Notes: a model not told the origin generated them from the letters alone. 64,000 nt of DNA from Pelotomaculum schinkii (GCF_004369205.1 NZ_QFGA01000004.1:124001-188000), one strand, 5' to 3'. Shown: positions 26,195 to 34,820, counted from the stretch's first letter. Numbers and translations: made by a program.

Positions 26195-27295
26195 ATGCCC
26201 AGGGTGGTTATATCAGGATACTACGGTTTTGACAACATCGGCGACGAGGCCGTATTGCATGCCATGCTGCAGGCTTTGCGGGCTGCTGTTCCCGGCCTGG
26301 AGGCGACCGTCCTGTCGAAGGACCCGGTTTGCACAGCCAGGCAGTTCAGCGTGCGCTCGGTTTTGCGCGACAACCTTGGGCAGGTATGGCGGGCGTTGAG
26401 GGAGGCAGACCTTTTAATCAGCGGGGGCGGCGGGCTTTTGCAGGATGTGACCGGACCCAAAAGCATCATCTATTACCTCAGTATTGTGGCCATGGCCAGG
26501 CTTCTGGGCAGACCCGTATTCTTTTACGCGCAGGGTATCGGTCCGGTTCATACCACCTTGGGCAAAAACATGGTCAGGATTGTAGCCAACCGGGTTGACG
26601 CAATAACCGTCCGTGACACCGACTCCAGGGAGGAACTGACAGCCCTTGGCGTGACGCGTCCGGCCATCGAAGTCACCGCAGACCCCGTCCTTGGCCTGGA
26701 CCCTGCTCTGATTGACATTGCCAGGGGGAAGGAAATTCTCTCCTCGCTTGGTCTGGGCAGTGGTCCGGTGGCCGGCATTTCCGTGCGGCCGTGGAAAAAT
26801 GCAAAGGGTTATCTTGAGGTTTTGGCGCGGGGTGCCGATGATCTGGCGGCCTTAGGATGGCAGGTCCTTCTGGTGCCCATGCACCGCAACGTCGACCTGG
26901 ACTGTTGCCGGGAGGTGGCGGCCCGCATGTCTGAGCCCGCCTTTCTCCTGGAGAAAAGCGCCGATTATATGGACATCCTGGCATTGACGGCCAACCTGGA
27001 CCTGGCCATCGGGATGAGGCTGCATTTTCTTATTTTCAGCTCGCTCTTTGGCGTTCCACTGGTCGGCATCCCTTACGATCCCAAAGTCAACCGCTTTCTT
27101 CAATCAGTCGGCCTGCCGCCCGGCCTCAGCGCCGAACAGCTTGATTATAAGGAATTGTCGGCGAGGCTCGCGCAAGTACTGGCGGAACGGGCAAAACTGG
27201 GTTCTCAGTTGCGGGAGCGGGTTGCGCCTTTGCAAAAAGAAGCCCTGAAAAATGCTGAACTGGCAGCTGAACTTTTACGCGGCTGCGGCGTCTAA
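26195..27295 (+). CDS. csaB: Polysaccharide pyruvyl transferase CsaB
   Basis: CsaB adds ketal-linked pyruvate to a wall polysaccharide so that SLH-domain proteins can bind. The 366-residue protein starts 'MPRVVISGYYGFDNIGDEAVL', as in the family, at 26195 after GGGAGA; an upstream start at 26156 lacks support. The GT-B-like fold shows 'LISGGGGLLQDVTGPKSIIYYL', 'FFYAQGIGP', 'GISVRPWKNAKGY' and the C-terminal 'GMRLHFLIFSSLFGVPLVGIPYDPKV'. Pyruvylation fits with the neighbouring tagA and LCP genes. SLH proteins are not seen in this window. Confidence 0.9.
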   Translation: MPRVVISGYYGFDNIGDEAVLHAMLQALRAAVPGLEATVLSKDPVCTARQFSVRSVLRDNLGQVWRALREADLLISGGGGLLQDVTGPKSIIYYLSIVAMARLLGRPVFFYAQGIGPVHTTLGKNMVRIVANRVDAITVRDTDSREELTALGVTRPAIEVTADPVLGLDPALIDIARGKEILSSLGLGSGPVAGISVRPWKNAKGYLEVLARGADDLAALGWQVLLVPMHRNVDLDCCREVAARMSEPAFLLEKSADYMDILALTANLDLAIGMRLHFLIFSSLFGVPLVGIPYDPKVNRFLQSVGLPPGLSAEQLDYKELSARLAQVLAERAKLGSQLRERVAPLQKEALKNAELAAELLRGCGV

Positions 27296-27377
27296 TAAGT
27301 AGGGAGACGTTTTGCCAGTTCGTGCCTGCAGGATTTGGGAGAAACATGTGGAACTCTATGCCTAGGGGGAGTGGACG

Positions 27378-27791
27378 ATGAAATTAAACAGGATCACTTT
27401 GCCGGCAGTAGTTGTGGTTACAGTTGCGCTGGTACTTGCATTATGGGGATTTACAGCCTTTGCAGGGGACGCTGACCCCGGGGGCAGCGGGGACCCGCTG
27501 GTAACTCAGAGTTACGTGGATCAGTACGTGCAGTGGAAAGTAGCCGACCTCAAAGCCGGTCAGGTGTTAAAGGGCAAGGCCGGGACGGAACTGCTGGTCA
27601 GGCGCGGGCAGGCCGTGGTTGTTGACAGTTCCGGGAACGGTATCCCCGATGTGACTGCCGGTGTGGATATTGCCGCCAATGATAAAGTAGCTCTCAATCA
27701 CCTGCTGATTATTCCGCGGGAAGACGGTCGCGGCATCAAAGCAATAGATTTCGCGGTGGTCATGTACCGTGGCGGCGCCAGCATCCAATAG
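27378..27791 (+). CDS. Secreted or membrane-anchored hypothetical protein
   Basis: 137 residues with an N-terminal hydrophobic segment ('LPAVVVVTVALVLALWGFTAFAG') that is a signal peptide or anchor. A Gly/Asp-rich linker is followed by about 100 residues with a regular alternating pattern ('VLKGKAGTELLVRRGQAVVVDSSGNGIPDVTAGVDIAAN'), which looks beta-rich. I do not recognise a family. It follows csaB by 80 bases and precedes the LCP gene by 25, so it is probably in the same transcript and acts at the wall. GGGGGAG precedes the ATG. Confidence 0.65.
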   Translation: MKLNRITLPAVVVVTVALVLALWGFTAFAGDADPGGSGDPLVTQSYVDQYVQWKVADLKAGQVLKGKAGTELLVRRGQAVVVDSSGNGIPDVTAGVDIAANDKVALNHLLIIPREDGRGIKAIDFAVVMYRGGASIQ

Positions 27792-27815
27792 ACCTGCTGA
27801 TGAATGGGGTGAATC

Positions 27816-29147
27816 GTGTTGAAAGTTAGAAGGCGAAAGCTCAAGCGCAAGGCGCCTTTCATCATATGCTGCCTGTTGCTGGTGGCCCTGCTGGCAGCAG
27901 GGGGCTACGAGCTGTTCAAAAATGATATCCTTCCGCCTGTAATCGATGATCCGAACAGCCCGGATTTTAACAAGGGAAACAGGCTGAATGTCCTTCTTTT
28001 GGGCAATGACGCCCGCGGCGGCGAAAATATGGCCCGGTCCGACACCATCATCCTGGCCAGCGTGGATCCCAAAAGCAAGCAGATGTCCCTGTTGTCCATC
28101 CCGCGGGACACCAGGGTAAATATCCCCAGGCACGGTTGGGACAAAATCAACAGCGCCTCCGTGTATGGCGGTACCGATATGTCCATGAAGGTGGTTTCGG
28201 ACCTGCTGGGGATACCGGTCAAGTACTATGTCCAGGTCAATTTCAACGGCTTTAAGGATATCGTGGACGCGCTCGGCGGAGTCACGCTCGATGTCGAGCA
28301 GGATATGAACCACTATGACCCGGATGATGGCGGCATTTACTCGATTAACCTGAAAAAGGGCGTCCAGCGCCTGGATGGGGATAAGGCGCTGCAGTATGTT
28401 CGCTTCCGGGACTATGCCATGGGTGACATTGAGCGCACCGCGCACCAGCAGAAATTCCTGGTGGCCCTGGCCAAAGAGATGCTGCAGCCCAGTACCATTC
28501 TCAAGCTGCCGGCGCTGGTCCCGGAAATAAACAAGTATGTTAAAACCAACCTGAGCCTCGGCGATATGATGACCCTGGCCTCAGCCGGCAAAAAATTGGA
28601 AAGCGGTAGCATTGTGGCCCAGACATTGCCGGGGCGGCCTATAAATATTGACGGGGGAAGCTACTGGGGAGTAGATCCGGATGAAGCCAAGCAGATGGTG
28701 GCCAATCTTTTCAATGGGGAGACCGTAACCAACGTTGTCCTGACCACCCCGTTGAGCGGCCTGCCGGCGAGCGCCGGGACTTCCGGCCGGTCTGAACAGC
28801 CTGAGGATGAGGAAGCCTCACCGGCCACTGAGCAGGCATCTTCCACCTCCCCGCCGGACCAAAGCGAAGACAAGGAGACAACCCCCGCCAAGCCGGGGCA
28901 GGGGTCTAAAAACGGCTCCTCGGATACCTCTGCTTCAGACGACGGTGCGATTACCATCACGCCCGTTGACGAAGACGGGGAGGATGAGGAAGAAACTTCA
29001 GGCGAAACAGAGAGCAGCAGTGACCCCCGGACCGGCTCACAAACGGGCAAGACCGGTAAGAGCGGTGTTTCCCAGGGCGACAGCGCAGAGGGATATAACC
29101 CGGGCATCCCGGGAACAACTAAAACCAGCAGTTCAGGGCGAACTTAG
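27816..29147 (+). CDS. LytR-CpsA-Psr (LCP) family wall polymer ligase
   Basis: LCP proteins transfer lipid-linked polymers such as teichoic acids or capsules to peptidoglycan. The 443-residue protein has a cytoplasmic basic start, one membrane helix ('PFIICCLLLVALLAAGGYELF'), then the LCP domain (about residues 55-260): 'NVLLLGNDARGG', 'RSDTIILASVDPKSKQMSLL', 'SIPRDTRVNI', 'GVTLDVEQDM' and 'RTAHQQKFLVALAKEML', with the Arg/Asp residues that bind pyrophosphate. The C-terminus (about 315-443) is an unusually long Ser/Thr/Glu/Pro-rich tail, likely disordered in the wall. The start is a GTG after GGGGTG. Confidence 0.9.
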   Translation: MLKVRRRKLKRKAPFIICCLLLVALLAAGGYELFKNDILPPVIDDPNSPDFNKGNRLNVLLLGNDARGGENMARSDTIILASVDPKSKQMSLLSIPRDTRVNIPRHGWDKINSASVYGGTDMSMKVVSDLLGIPVKYYVQVNFNGFKDIVDALGGVTLDVEQDMNHYDPDDGGIYSINLKKGVQRLDGDKALQYVRFRDYAMGDIERTAHQQKFLVALAKEMLQPSTILKLPALVPEINKYVKTNLSLGDMMTLASAGKKLESGSIVAQTLPGRPINIDGGSYWGVDPDEAKQMVANLFNGETVTNVVLTTPLSGLPASAGTSGRSEQPEDEEASPATEQASSTSPPDQSEDKETTPAKPGQGSKNGSSDTSASDDGAITITPVDEDGEDEEETSGETESSSDPRTGSQTGKTGKSGVSQGDSAEGYNPGIPGTTKTSSSGRT

Positions 29148-29214
29148 TCAAGTTATATGTGTAAATAGTTATTGGGAAAAATGGTTATGTATGTAAAATA
29201 AGCTTAATATGTTA

Positions 29215-29448
29215 TTGACAATCTTGTTTTTTTAATGATATATTAATCCTATCAACAAGGATGTCTTAGAATAGTCAGGCGGTTGGGGTGACACTCATCA
29301 GGTTGACGGTTATGGCTCTACCTGTAACCTTTAGGCTTTGTGCCGGAGAACCTGACATTGCCCAAGAGGCAGTCCTATGGAAGGATAGAGTCGCTAAGTA
29401 GCGCCCCCTAAGACACGACATGCAGACAGTAATGTCTGCTTTTTCTTT
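29215..29448 (+). promoter_or_regulatory. Promoter and structured leader ahead of a 46-codon ORF
   Basis: TTGACA (29215-29220), 18-base spacer and TATATT (29239-29244) predict a start near 29250. The following 170 bases fold into a closed multibranch: TGTCTTAG (29262-29269) pairs with CTAAGACA (29408-29415). Inside, CAGGTT/AACCTG encloses two hairpins (GGTTA..TAACC and GGC..GCC), and GCC..GGC, TCCT..AGGA and CGCT..AGCG hairpins follow. Then GCAGACAGTAATGTCTGC plus TTTTTCTTTT (29422-29449) forms an intrinsic terminator. This layout is riboswitch-like. I do not recognise the class. Confidence 0.5.
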
Positions 29449-29560
29449 TGATGTTAAAAAAAAGAGGCCAAGAGATAGATTTTGGTTAGAGCAGATCATT
29501 TCCATTATTGATGAAGAGATAGGGTTGGCGTTTGAAGAAGCTGCAACAACAAAAAGATGA
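29420..29560 (+). CDS. Small ORF, 46 codons, after the structured leader
   Basis: The frame from ATG 29420 (or the ATG at 29432 inside the terminator hairpin) encodes a 46-residue peptide: 'MQTVMSAFSF', then 'DVKKKRPRDRFWLEQIISII' and an acidic-amphipathic end 'DEEIGLAFEEAATTKR'. The composition is protein-like, with a predicted amphipathic helix. No clear ribosome binding site precedes either ATG, which lowers confidence. Read-through of the terminator would be needed for translation. I do not recognise the sequence; a fragment of a lost gene is the main alternative. Confidence 0.4.
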   Translation: MQTVMSAFSFDVKKKRPRDRFWLEQIISIIDEEIGLAFEEAATTKR

Positions 29561-29583
29561 TTAAAATAAGCCGCCATGGTGTA

Positions 29584-29650
29584 ATGATATGCTACCCCCA
29601 GATAGGACAGTGAAAAAGAAAAACTGACCTATCTGGGGGTAGCATATCAT
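29584..29650. repeat. Perfect 23-bp inverted repeat with 21-base loop
   Basis: The left arm 29584-29606 (ATGATATGCTACCCCCAGAT...) is exactly complementary to 29628-29650, and CAGT/ACTG extends the stem inward after one mismatch. It lies between the small ORF and the convergent ligase gene. It may be a two-way terminator, or two ends of a collapsed insertion sequence, or a miniature element. No T tract follows on either side. Confidence 0.7.
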
Positions 29651-29678
29651 AACGACCGGTAGCTTTTTGGTTTTGTTT

Positions 29679-31205
29679 CTAGTCTACCGGTGGGGTCTCT
29701 TGTCCTTCCAGGTAGGGCAGCGCGGCGGTCATGCCTAAAAGCAGCCAGAAGTAGACGGTCATCATCGGGACTTCGAAGATGTTTTCCACGCCGTTGTGCA
29801 GGAGGACGCCCAATAGACCGGATATCAAGCCCATGGCAAGCCCCTTCAGGTAGGTATCGGTGAGCCTCCGGTAGGAGTTCAGGGCGCACCGGATACCGCA
29901 CAGAAGAAGCCAGAGCAGGGCGGCAACGCCCAGTAAGCCTGATTCGGCGGCTGTCTTGAGGTAAAAGTTGTCCACGTAATTACTGCTGGGAATATGGCGG
30001 GCCGCGACCGCTCCGCCGAAACGGCCGAACCCCTCGCCAACCAGCGGGTGGTTTTGCAGCTTGTTCAGAGCCATGTTCCAGCGGGCTACACGTCCCGCCC
30101 GGGCGCTGCTGAGCAGGTAAGCGGGGGACAGCATGTAGCCGATGCGGGAGGCGATACCCGGAATAACCTTTGGCGCCGTGTAGGCGGCCGCCGCCAGGGC
30201 CAGCAGGATGCGCCAGTTGTAAAGCAGACCGTAAATAGCCAGGGCGCCGGCCATGGCCAGCCAGGCCCCGCGGGAATAGGTAAAGAAGAGACTCAGCACC
30301 ATCGGCGCCAGACAAAGGGCGTAAAAATACTTCAGCAACCTGCCTCTGGCGGACAGGACCTGGCTCACCGTGATGGGGATGACCAGCACCAGGAAGCTGC
30401 CCAGGACATTGGGGCTGCCGACGATGGAAAAGACCCTGGTCCTGACGCTTTCCGTGCTGTCCAGCCAGGTGGACGGTATTTCAACCCCGATGATGTACTG
30501 GTAGACACCGTGCAGCGCCACCAGCGTGCCAAGCAGTACCAGCCAGTTCACCAGCGCCCGGACCTGCCTCTTGTTAAGCAGGAGGTTGCTGGCCACGAAG
30601 AACCAGAACAGGTACTCCACATAAACCCGCACTCCCTCCACGGCTATTTCGAGCTGTGGTGAGCGGACCAGGAAAAGGAAGGCCGCTGCCGCCAGGTAAA
30701 GCAGTATTGGTAAATCCAGCGGGGTAAGACGGTAGGTCAGCTTTCCCCGCAAGGCCATCTGCACAGGCCAGGCCAGGAAAGTGGCGACGAGCAGCAGCTC
30801 ATCCCAGTAGCTTGCCAAAGAGGAGGTAGTTCCCAGTGACTCGCGCAATGCGTAGTCAATCAGGATATATGAAAAGACCAGCCACAGCAGTGTCTCCACA
30901 CGGATACCGGCGAGGCTGCGCAAGGCCAGGCTGTTATTGAACACGGGCGGGAATTTGATTTTAGAAAACAGGCTTTCGGCCAGACCGCGCCTGATTGCTG
31001 CGCCGGTTATCTCAAGCGGGCGCCCTAAAGTCCCGGCAGCGGCAGTTGTTATCCGTCCCAGCAGGGAAAGGCGTACCGCTTCCTGACGGCTATAGGCTGG
31101 AGTGCCGTAAGTCCACCCGTAAACCGCGCTTTGCTGCCATGCCCGCATTGTCCCCGCAGTCAAGCGGCCAACCAAACTTTCCTGCCATACCTGTGCTTTG
31201 GCCAC
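29679..31205 (-). CDS. O-antigen ligase-family (WaaL/RfaL-type) membrane protein
   Basis: About 508 residues starting at the GTG at 31205, chosen because AAGGAGG lies six bases upstream; the longer open frame to 31454 is not family-like. After a cytoplasmic region of about 100 residues there are 10-12 hydrophobic segments. The Wzy/ligase signature loop is large and contains 'GEGFGRFGGAV' and 'NYVDNFYLKTAAESGLLGV', matching the extracytoplasmic loop with conserved Arg/His-type residues of Wzy_C proteins. In Gram-positives such proteins polymerise or transfer lipid-linked repeat units. It is convergent with the LCP operon and divergent from the glycosyltransferase genes. Confidence 0.85.
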   Translation of the reverse strand: MAKAQVWQESLVGRLTAGTMRAWQQSAVYGWTYGTPAYSRQEAVRLSLLGRITTAAAGTLGRPLEITGAAIRRGLAESLFSKIKFPPVFNNSLALRSLAGIRVETLLWLVFSYILIDYALRESLGTTSSLASYWDELLLVATFLAWPVQMALRGKLTYRLTPLDLPILLYLAAAAFLFLVRSPQLEIAVEGVRVYVEYLFWFFVASNLLLNKRQVRALVNWLVLLGTLVALHGVYQYIIGVEIPSTWLDSTESVRTRVFSIVGSPNVLGSFLVLVIPITVSQVLSARGRLLKYFYALCLAPMVLSLFFTYSRGAWLAMAGALAIYGLLYNWRILLALAAAAYTAPKVIPGIASRIGYMLSPAYLLSSARAGRVARWNMALNKLQNHPLVGEGFGRFGGAVAARHIPSSNYVDNFYLKTAAESGLLGVAALLWLLLCGIRCALNSYRRLTDTYLKGLAMGLISGLLGVLLHNGVENIFEVPMMTVYFWLLLGMTAALPYLEGQETPPVD

Positions 31206-31344
31206 AAGGATCCTCCTTAAACAATAATCCTTATTATTATAAAGCAAAGCACCGGGGAAATCCAGAAGGATTGGAGGCAGGGTTCTTGTGGAAAGGCCTG
31301 TTAATTGATAAAATGGGAAAAGCAAAGTAAGGGAGCTATTTTTT

Positions 31345-32475
31345 GTGGGTTTGATCAAAGTTGTCCATATTATCGGCGGCGGTGAATTCGGCGGCGCCGA
31401 AAGACATATTATTAATCTGGCCGGGGCTCTTAATCCGCAAATGGTGGAGGTCACCGTTTGCTGTCTCTTTAGCGATCCCTTTGTAGGTATTGCCGCTCAA
31501 GCCGGGCTAAATGCCTTTGACGTGACCATGAGAAACAGGACTGATTTGAGTGTGGTGGGCAAGCTGGCTTCTATCATCCGCAACAATAATTTTGATATCG
31601 TCCATACCCATGGTGTTAGAGCCAACCTGCTGGGCAGGCTGGCCGCCCGCCAGGCCAATAGAAAGCCGGTGGTGACGACCGTGCACAGCCTTCTGGAAAG
31701 GGATTACCCGGGTTTCTTCAGGCGGCAGGTCAACAGCATTACCGAACGGGCCACGCGAGGCTGGACCGACCAATTTATCGCGGTTTCCCAGGGACTCAAG
31801 GCAAAGCTGGTTGCCGGCGGCGTTCCGGCCGACCGGGTTACGGTGATCTATAACGGCATTGTCATAGAGGACTTCAGTCCTTCCTCAGAAACAGCCGGCG
31901 CGAGGACTATGCTCGGCTATGGTCCTGCCGTGCCGCTGGTGGGTATCGTGGCCCGCCTGCATCCTGTCAAGGGACATCAATATTTTTTAGAGGCGGCCAG
32001 GATTGTCCTGGAGCAGCATCCGGAGGTCCGCTTTGTAGTGGTGGGCGAGGGGCCCCAGCGGCCGGCCCTTGAGGAGATGGCCGGTCAACTTGGCATAGCA
32101 GGCCAGGTTGCGTTTACCGGATTTGTATCTGAGGTGCGTTCTGTGATGGCGGATTTGGACCTGCTGGTGATATCGTCGCTCTGGGAGGGCTTTGGTCTGA
32201 CAGCGGTTGAGGCTATGGCGCTGGGCATACCCGTAGTTTCAACCGAAGTCGGCGGGCTGCCTGAGGTGGTATTGCACGGGGAAACCGGCTTGTTGGCGCC
32301 GCCTGCCAATTCGGCGGCCCTGGCCAAAAATATCATCTGGATGCTGGAACATCCGCAGGCAGCCGCGGAAATGGCTAAAAAAGCAAGTCAAGTCGTTGGC
32401 GAAAAATTCACAGCCCAGGTCATGGCACGCCGTACGGAGGAGTTATATCGCCGGGTAGCGGGGTGTGAAAATTGA
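31345..32475 (+). CDS. GT4-family glycosyltransferase
   Basis: 376 residues, GT-B fold. The N-terminal half has 'VVHIIGGGEFGGAERHIINLAGAL' (acceptor side). The linker to the C-terminal half reads 'VIYNGIVIEDFSP'. The donor-binding part has 'PLVGIVARLHPVKGHQYFLEA', 'VVVGEGPQRPALEEMA', 'VAFTGFVSEVRSVMADLDLLVISSLWEGFGLTAVEAMALGIPVVSTEVGGLPEVV'. The E-x7-E motif of retaining GT4 enzymes is present. It likely builds the wall polysaccharide or teichuronic-type polymer. The GTG start at 31345 follows AAGGGAG. It overlaps the next glycosyltransferase by four bases. Confidence 0.9.
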   Translation: MGLIKVVHIIGGGEFGGAERHIINLAGALNPQMVEVTVCCLFSDPFVGIAAQAGLNAFDVTMRNRTDLSVVGKLASIIRNNNFDIVHTHGVRANLLGRLAARQANRKPVVTTVHSLLERDYPGFFRRQVNSITERATRGWTDQFIAVSQGLKAKLVAGGVPADRVTVIYNGIVIEDFSPSSETAGARTMLGYGPAVPLVGIVARLHPVKGHQYFLEAARIVLEQHPEVRFVVVGEGPQRPALEEMAGQLGIAGQVAFTGFVSEVRSVMADLDLLVISSLWEGFGLTAVEAMALGIPVVSTEVGGLPEVVLHGETGLLAPPANSAALAKNIIWMLEHPQAAAEMAKKASQVVGEKFTAQVMARRTEELYRRVAGCEN

Positions 32476-33650
32476 GAGGAGAAACGATTGTCTGCCTTTC
32501 GGCCGCCAACTGGGAAGGCATGTGGGCCCGGGCGCAACAATTCATGTCTATCTTTGCCGGCCAGGGCAACCGGGTGCTCTACGTTGACCCTCCCATCACG
32601 TATCTCTCCCCCCTGAAGAATCCTGAACTGCGCAAACAGCCCCATGACCATGTACGCAGTGTTGATGACCGGATCCGGGTTTACAGTCCTCCGGTATTAT
32701 TGCCGTTCGGCAACATCTACCGGGTAGTAAACCGTTTCAACCAGCGGATACTTGCCGCCGGCCTGAAAAGAGTCTGCCGTGAACTGGGGTGGCAGCCCAC
32801 CATATACTGGACCTACCTGCCCAACACGGTGGACCTGCCGCTGTCGCGGGACCTCCTGCTGGTATATGATTGCGCGGATGAACACACGGCCTTTCCCGGA
32901 CTCATTAAGAGGGAAACCGTGGCGGGCATGGAAAGGGAACTGTTTGGCCGCGCCAACGTCACGCTAACCAGCGCCGGCGAGTTGTACCAGAGTAAGAAAG
33001 ACCAGGCGCCGGACCTGTTATTGGCTCCCAACGGCGCCGATGTCACGCATTTCAACAAAGCCCTGCAGCCCGAACTGGAGATCCCGCCGGAAATAGCCTC
33101 CCTGCCCCGTCCGGTCGCCGGTTATGTTGGGGCGGTGAGCCGGTGGCTGGATCAGGAGCTGCTGGCAGCGGCGGCCCGTACGCACCCGGAATGGTCGCTG
33201 GTGTTGATCGGGCCTGTCGATACCGACGTGACGATTCTAAAGGCGTTGCCCAACGTCCACCTCCTGGGCCGCAAGAGTTACGCGACCCTTCCTTCCTACC
33301 TGAAAGGCCTGGACCTGGCCTTGATCCCGTTTAAAATCAACGAACTGACGCGAGGAGTGAACCCGGTTAAGCTTTATGAATACCTTGCTGCCGGCAAACC
33401 CGTGGTTTCCTCAGATTTGCCCGAGGTGCGTCCTTTCCAGCCTGCTATTGCGGTTTACCGTAATCAGCCGGAGTTTTTGAAAAAGATGGAGGAGGAACTG
33501 GCCAAAGATTCACCGCAAAAAGCAGCCGGGCGGCTGCGGCTGGCTGAGGAGAATTCCTGGCAGGCCAGAGCCGCGGTCATTGAAGAGGAGATTGCCCGCA
33601 AATTGGGCGTAGAGCGTAGGAAGCAGGGGGACGGTTCTTTTTATTCCTAA
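32472..33650 (+). CDS. Glycosyltransferase (TuaH-like, GT4 fold), C-terminus altered by a repeat
   Basis: 392 residues. 'VYDCADEHTAFPG' and 'LLAPNGADVTHF', then 'PRPVAGYVGAVSRWLDQELLAAAARTHPEWSLVLIGP', 'VHLLGRKSYATLPSYLKGLDLALIPFK', and 'NPVKLYEYLAAGKPVVSSDLPEV' are typical of the TuaH-type group. It starts at a TTG overlapping the stop of the previous gene (TTGA), so translation is coupled. The last dozen residues ('RRKQGDGSFYS') are coded by the left arm of a 22-bp inverted repeat, so the native C-terminus appears to have been replaced. The substrate is unknown. Confidence 0.88.
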   Translation: MRGETIVCLSAANWEGMWARAQQFMSIFAGQGNRVLYVDPPITYLSPLKNPELRKQPHDHVRSVDDRIRVYSPPVLLPFGNIYRVVNRFNQRILAAGLKRVCRELGWQPTIYWTYLPNTVDLPLSRDLLLVYDCADEHTAFPGLIKRETVAGMERELFGRANVTLTSAGELYQSKKDQAPDLLLAPNGADVTHFNKALQPELEIPPEIASLPRPVAGYVGAVSRWLDQELLAAAARTHPEWSLVLIGPVDTDVTILKALPNVHLLGRKSYATLPSYLKGLDLALIPFKINELTRGVNPVKLYEYLAAGKPVVSSDLPEVRPFQPAIAVYRNQPEFLKKMEEELAKDSPQKAAGRLRLAEENSWQARAAVIEEEIARKLGVERRKQGDGSFYS

Positions 33651-33687
33651 TTAGGAAGCAAAAGAACCGTCCCCCTGCTTCTTTTTA
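33620..33687. terminator. 22-bp perfect inverted repeat acting as terminator
   Basis: GAAGCAGGGGGACGGTTCTT... (33620-33641) is exactly complementary to 33660-33681, followed by TTTTT. The stop codon of the upstream gene lies in the loop. The same GGGACGGTTCTTTT phrase recurs at 51168-51181 and GGGACGGTTTTTT at 51221-51233, which points to a dispersed repeat. The downstream DUF4330 gene converges on it. Confidence 0.75.
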
Positions 33688-34167
33688 TTCAATAGTCACG
33701 TCCAGGATCATGCCCTTGAATTCGTAGTCAAGGGACTTGATATAGTAATCCTTGCTCCTGCGGATTTCCTGATCCCCGAGGTTGATGGTGGCGCCGGAGA
33801 TGTTGGTTTTCCCCTCAACTACGACAATCAAATCCTTTAAATACGGGTCGGTCGCTTCCACCCGCCGCCCGGCGCTGTCCGTGGTAATACTGTAAGCCGG
33901 CCGGATTTTGATGTCCTTGATAACCACGTTGGTGAAGCTGGAGCCTGACGCCATCCTGTCACCTACTTTGATGCTGGTCAGCATTTCAGGCCTGATGCCC
34001 GGGGCGAGAACAGTCACCCTGACCGTCTTGCTGGCAGTGTCGCCGCCGGTCCCCCCCTTTAATTTGTAGGCGGCCCCGCCCAGGACCAGCAGTACAGCTA
34101 ACAGAACCAGGAAGTCAACAATATTAATCAACCCAAAAAGTTTTCCTTTTTCGTCAACTAGTTTCAT
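33685..34167 (-). CDS. DUF4330 membrane-anchored protein
   Basis: 160 residues. The family pattern 'MKLVDEKGKLFGLINIVDFLVLLAVLLVLGGAAYKL' gives a short cytoplasmic start and one membrane helix. The extracytoplasmic remainder (about residues 45-160) is beta-rich: 'VRVTVLAPGIRPEMLTSIKVGDRM' and 'LKDLIVVVEGKTNISGATINLGDQEIRRSKDYYIKS'. DUF4330 genes are regularly found with wall polysaccharide genes; the function is unknown. GGGGACAG precedes the ATG. It is transcribed against the glycosyltransferases and ends in their terminator repeat. Confidence 0.85.
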   Translation of the reverse strand: MKLVDEKGKLFGLINIVDFLVLLAVLLVLGGAAYKLKGGTGGDTASKTVRVTVLAPGIRPEMLTSIKVGDRMASGSSFTNVVIKDIKIRPAYSITTDSAGRRVEATDPYLKDLIVVVEGKTNISGATINLGDQEIRRSKDYYIKSLDYEFKGMILDVTIE

Positions 34168-34323
34168 GTCTGTCCCCTTTCCACTTTCTTATTACAATAT
34201 AAATCAATTCTCCCGGCAGATCAACTTGAAGTTGGTGTGAGGAGACATTGACCGTGCTGGCAAAACAAATGTTTTATTTTGTAACAACCGGGTTTATAAT
34301 ATAGACAAGGAGGGGTTGTATTT

Positions 34324-34758
34324 TTGTTGGATATTAACCAGATTCAGTCAATATTGCCCCACCGCTACCCTTTTCTTCTTGTTGACAGGATCGTTGCCGT
34401 GGAGGAAGGGCGCAAGGTGGTGGGGATTAAGAACGTCAGCGTCAATGAACCGTTCTTTCAAGGACATTACCCCGGTTATCCGGTTATGCCGGGGGTATTG
34501 ATTATAGAGGCCATGGCCCAGGTGGGAGCGACGCTCCTTTTATTAATGCCTGAATTTGCCGGGAAGATTCCTCTTTTTGCCGGGATTGACAAAGCGCGCT
34601 TTCGCCGGCAGGTGGTACCGGGCGACCGGCTGAGAATTGAAGTGGAAATCCGCAAACTGCGCGGGCGGGTCGGTAAAAGTTACGCCGCTGCTTATGTGGA
34701 TGAGGAAATGGCTGCCGAGGCCGAGCTGATGTTTGCGATACCTTTGGAGAAAACGTAA
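34324..34758 (+). CDS. fabZ: 3-hydroxyacyl-ACP dehydratase FabZ
   Basis: FabZ removes water from beta-hydroxyacyl-ACP in type II fatty acid synthesis. The 144-residue hot-dog protein has '[14 protein letters not shown]', the catalytic His in '[22 protein letters not shown]' and the Glu in the same helix, and '[19 protein letters not shown]'. The start is a TTG (34324, with another TTG next) after GGAGGGG. A TATAAT at about 34293 may serve as -10. It stands apart from other fab genes, amid envelope genes, as often in clostridia. Confidence 0.93.
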   Translation: MLDINQIQSILPHRYPFLLVDRIVAVEEGRKVVGIKNVSVNEPFFQGHYPGYPVMPGVLIIEAMAQVGATLLLLMPEFAGKIPLFAGIDKARFRRQVVPGDRLRIEVEIRKLRGRVGKSYAAAYVDEEMAAEAELMFAIPLEKT

Positions 34759-34766
34759 GATCTTGC

Positions 34767-34820
34767 GAAATAGGGAAATATAAAGAGCATTTTAGTGCTA
34801 ATTGTCCTATTTCGTTTATT
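34767..34820 (+). terminator. Hairpin after fabZ
   Basis: CGAAATAGG and CCTATTTCG pair across a loop that itself contains AGCA..TGCT, followed by a TTTATTA tract. It is a probable terminator between fabZ and the wecA-like gene. Confidence 0.55.

Noticed and set aside
29250-29449. 6S RNA
   Set aside because: Size, promoter and terminator fit, but the predicted fold is multibranched with several small hairpins rather than one long rod with a central bubble.
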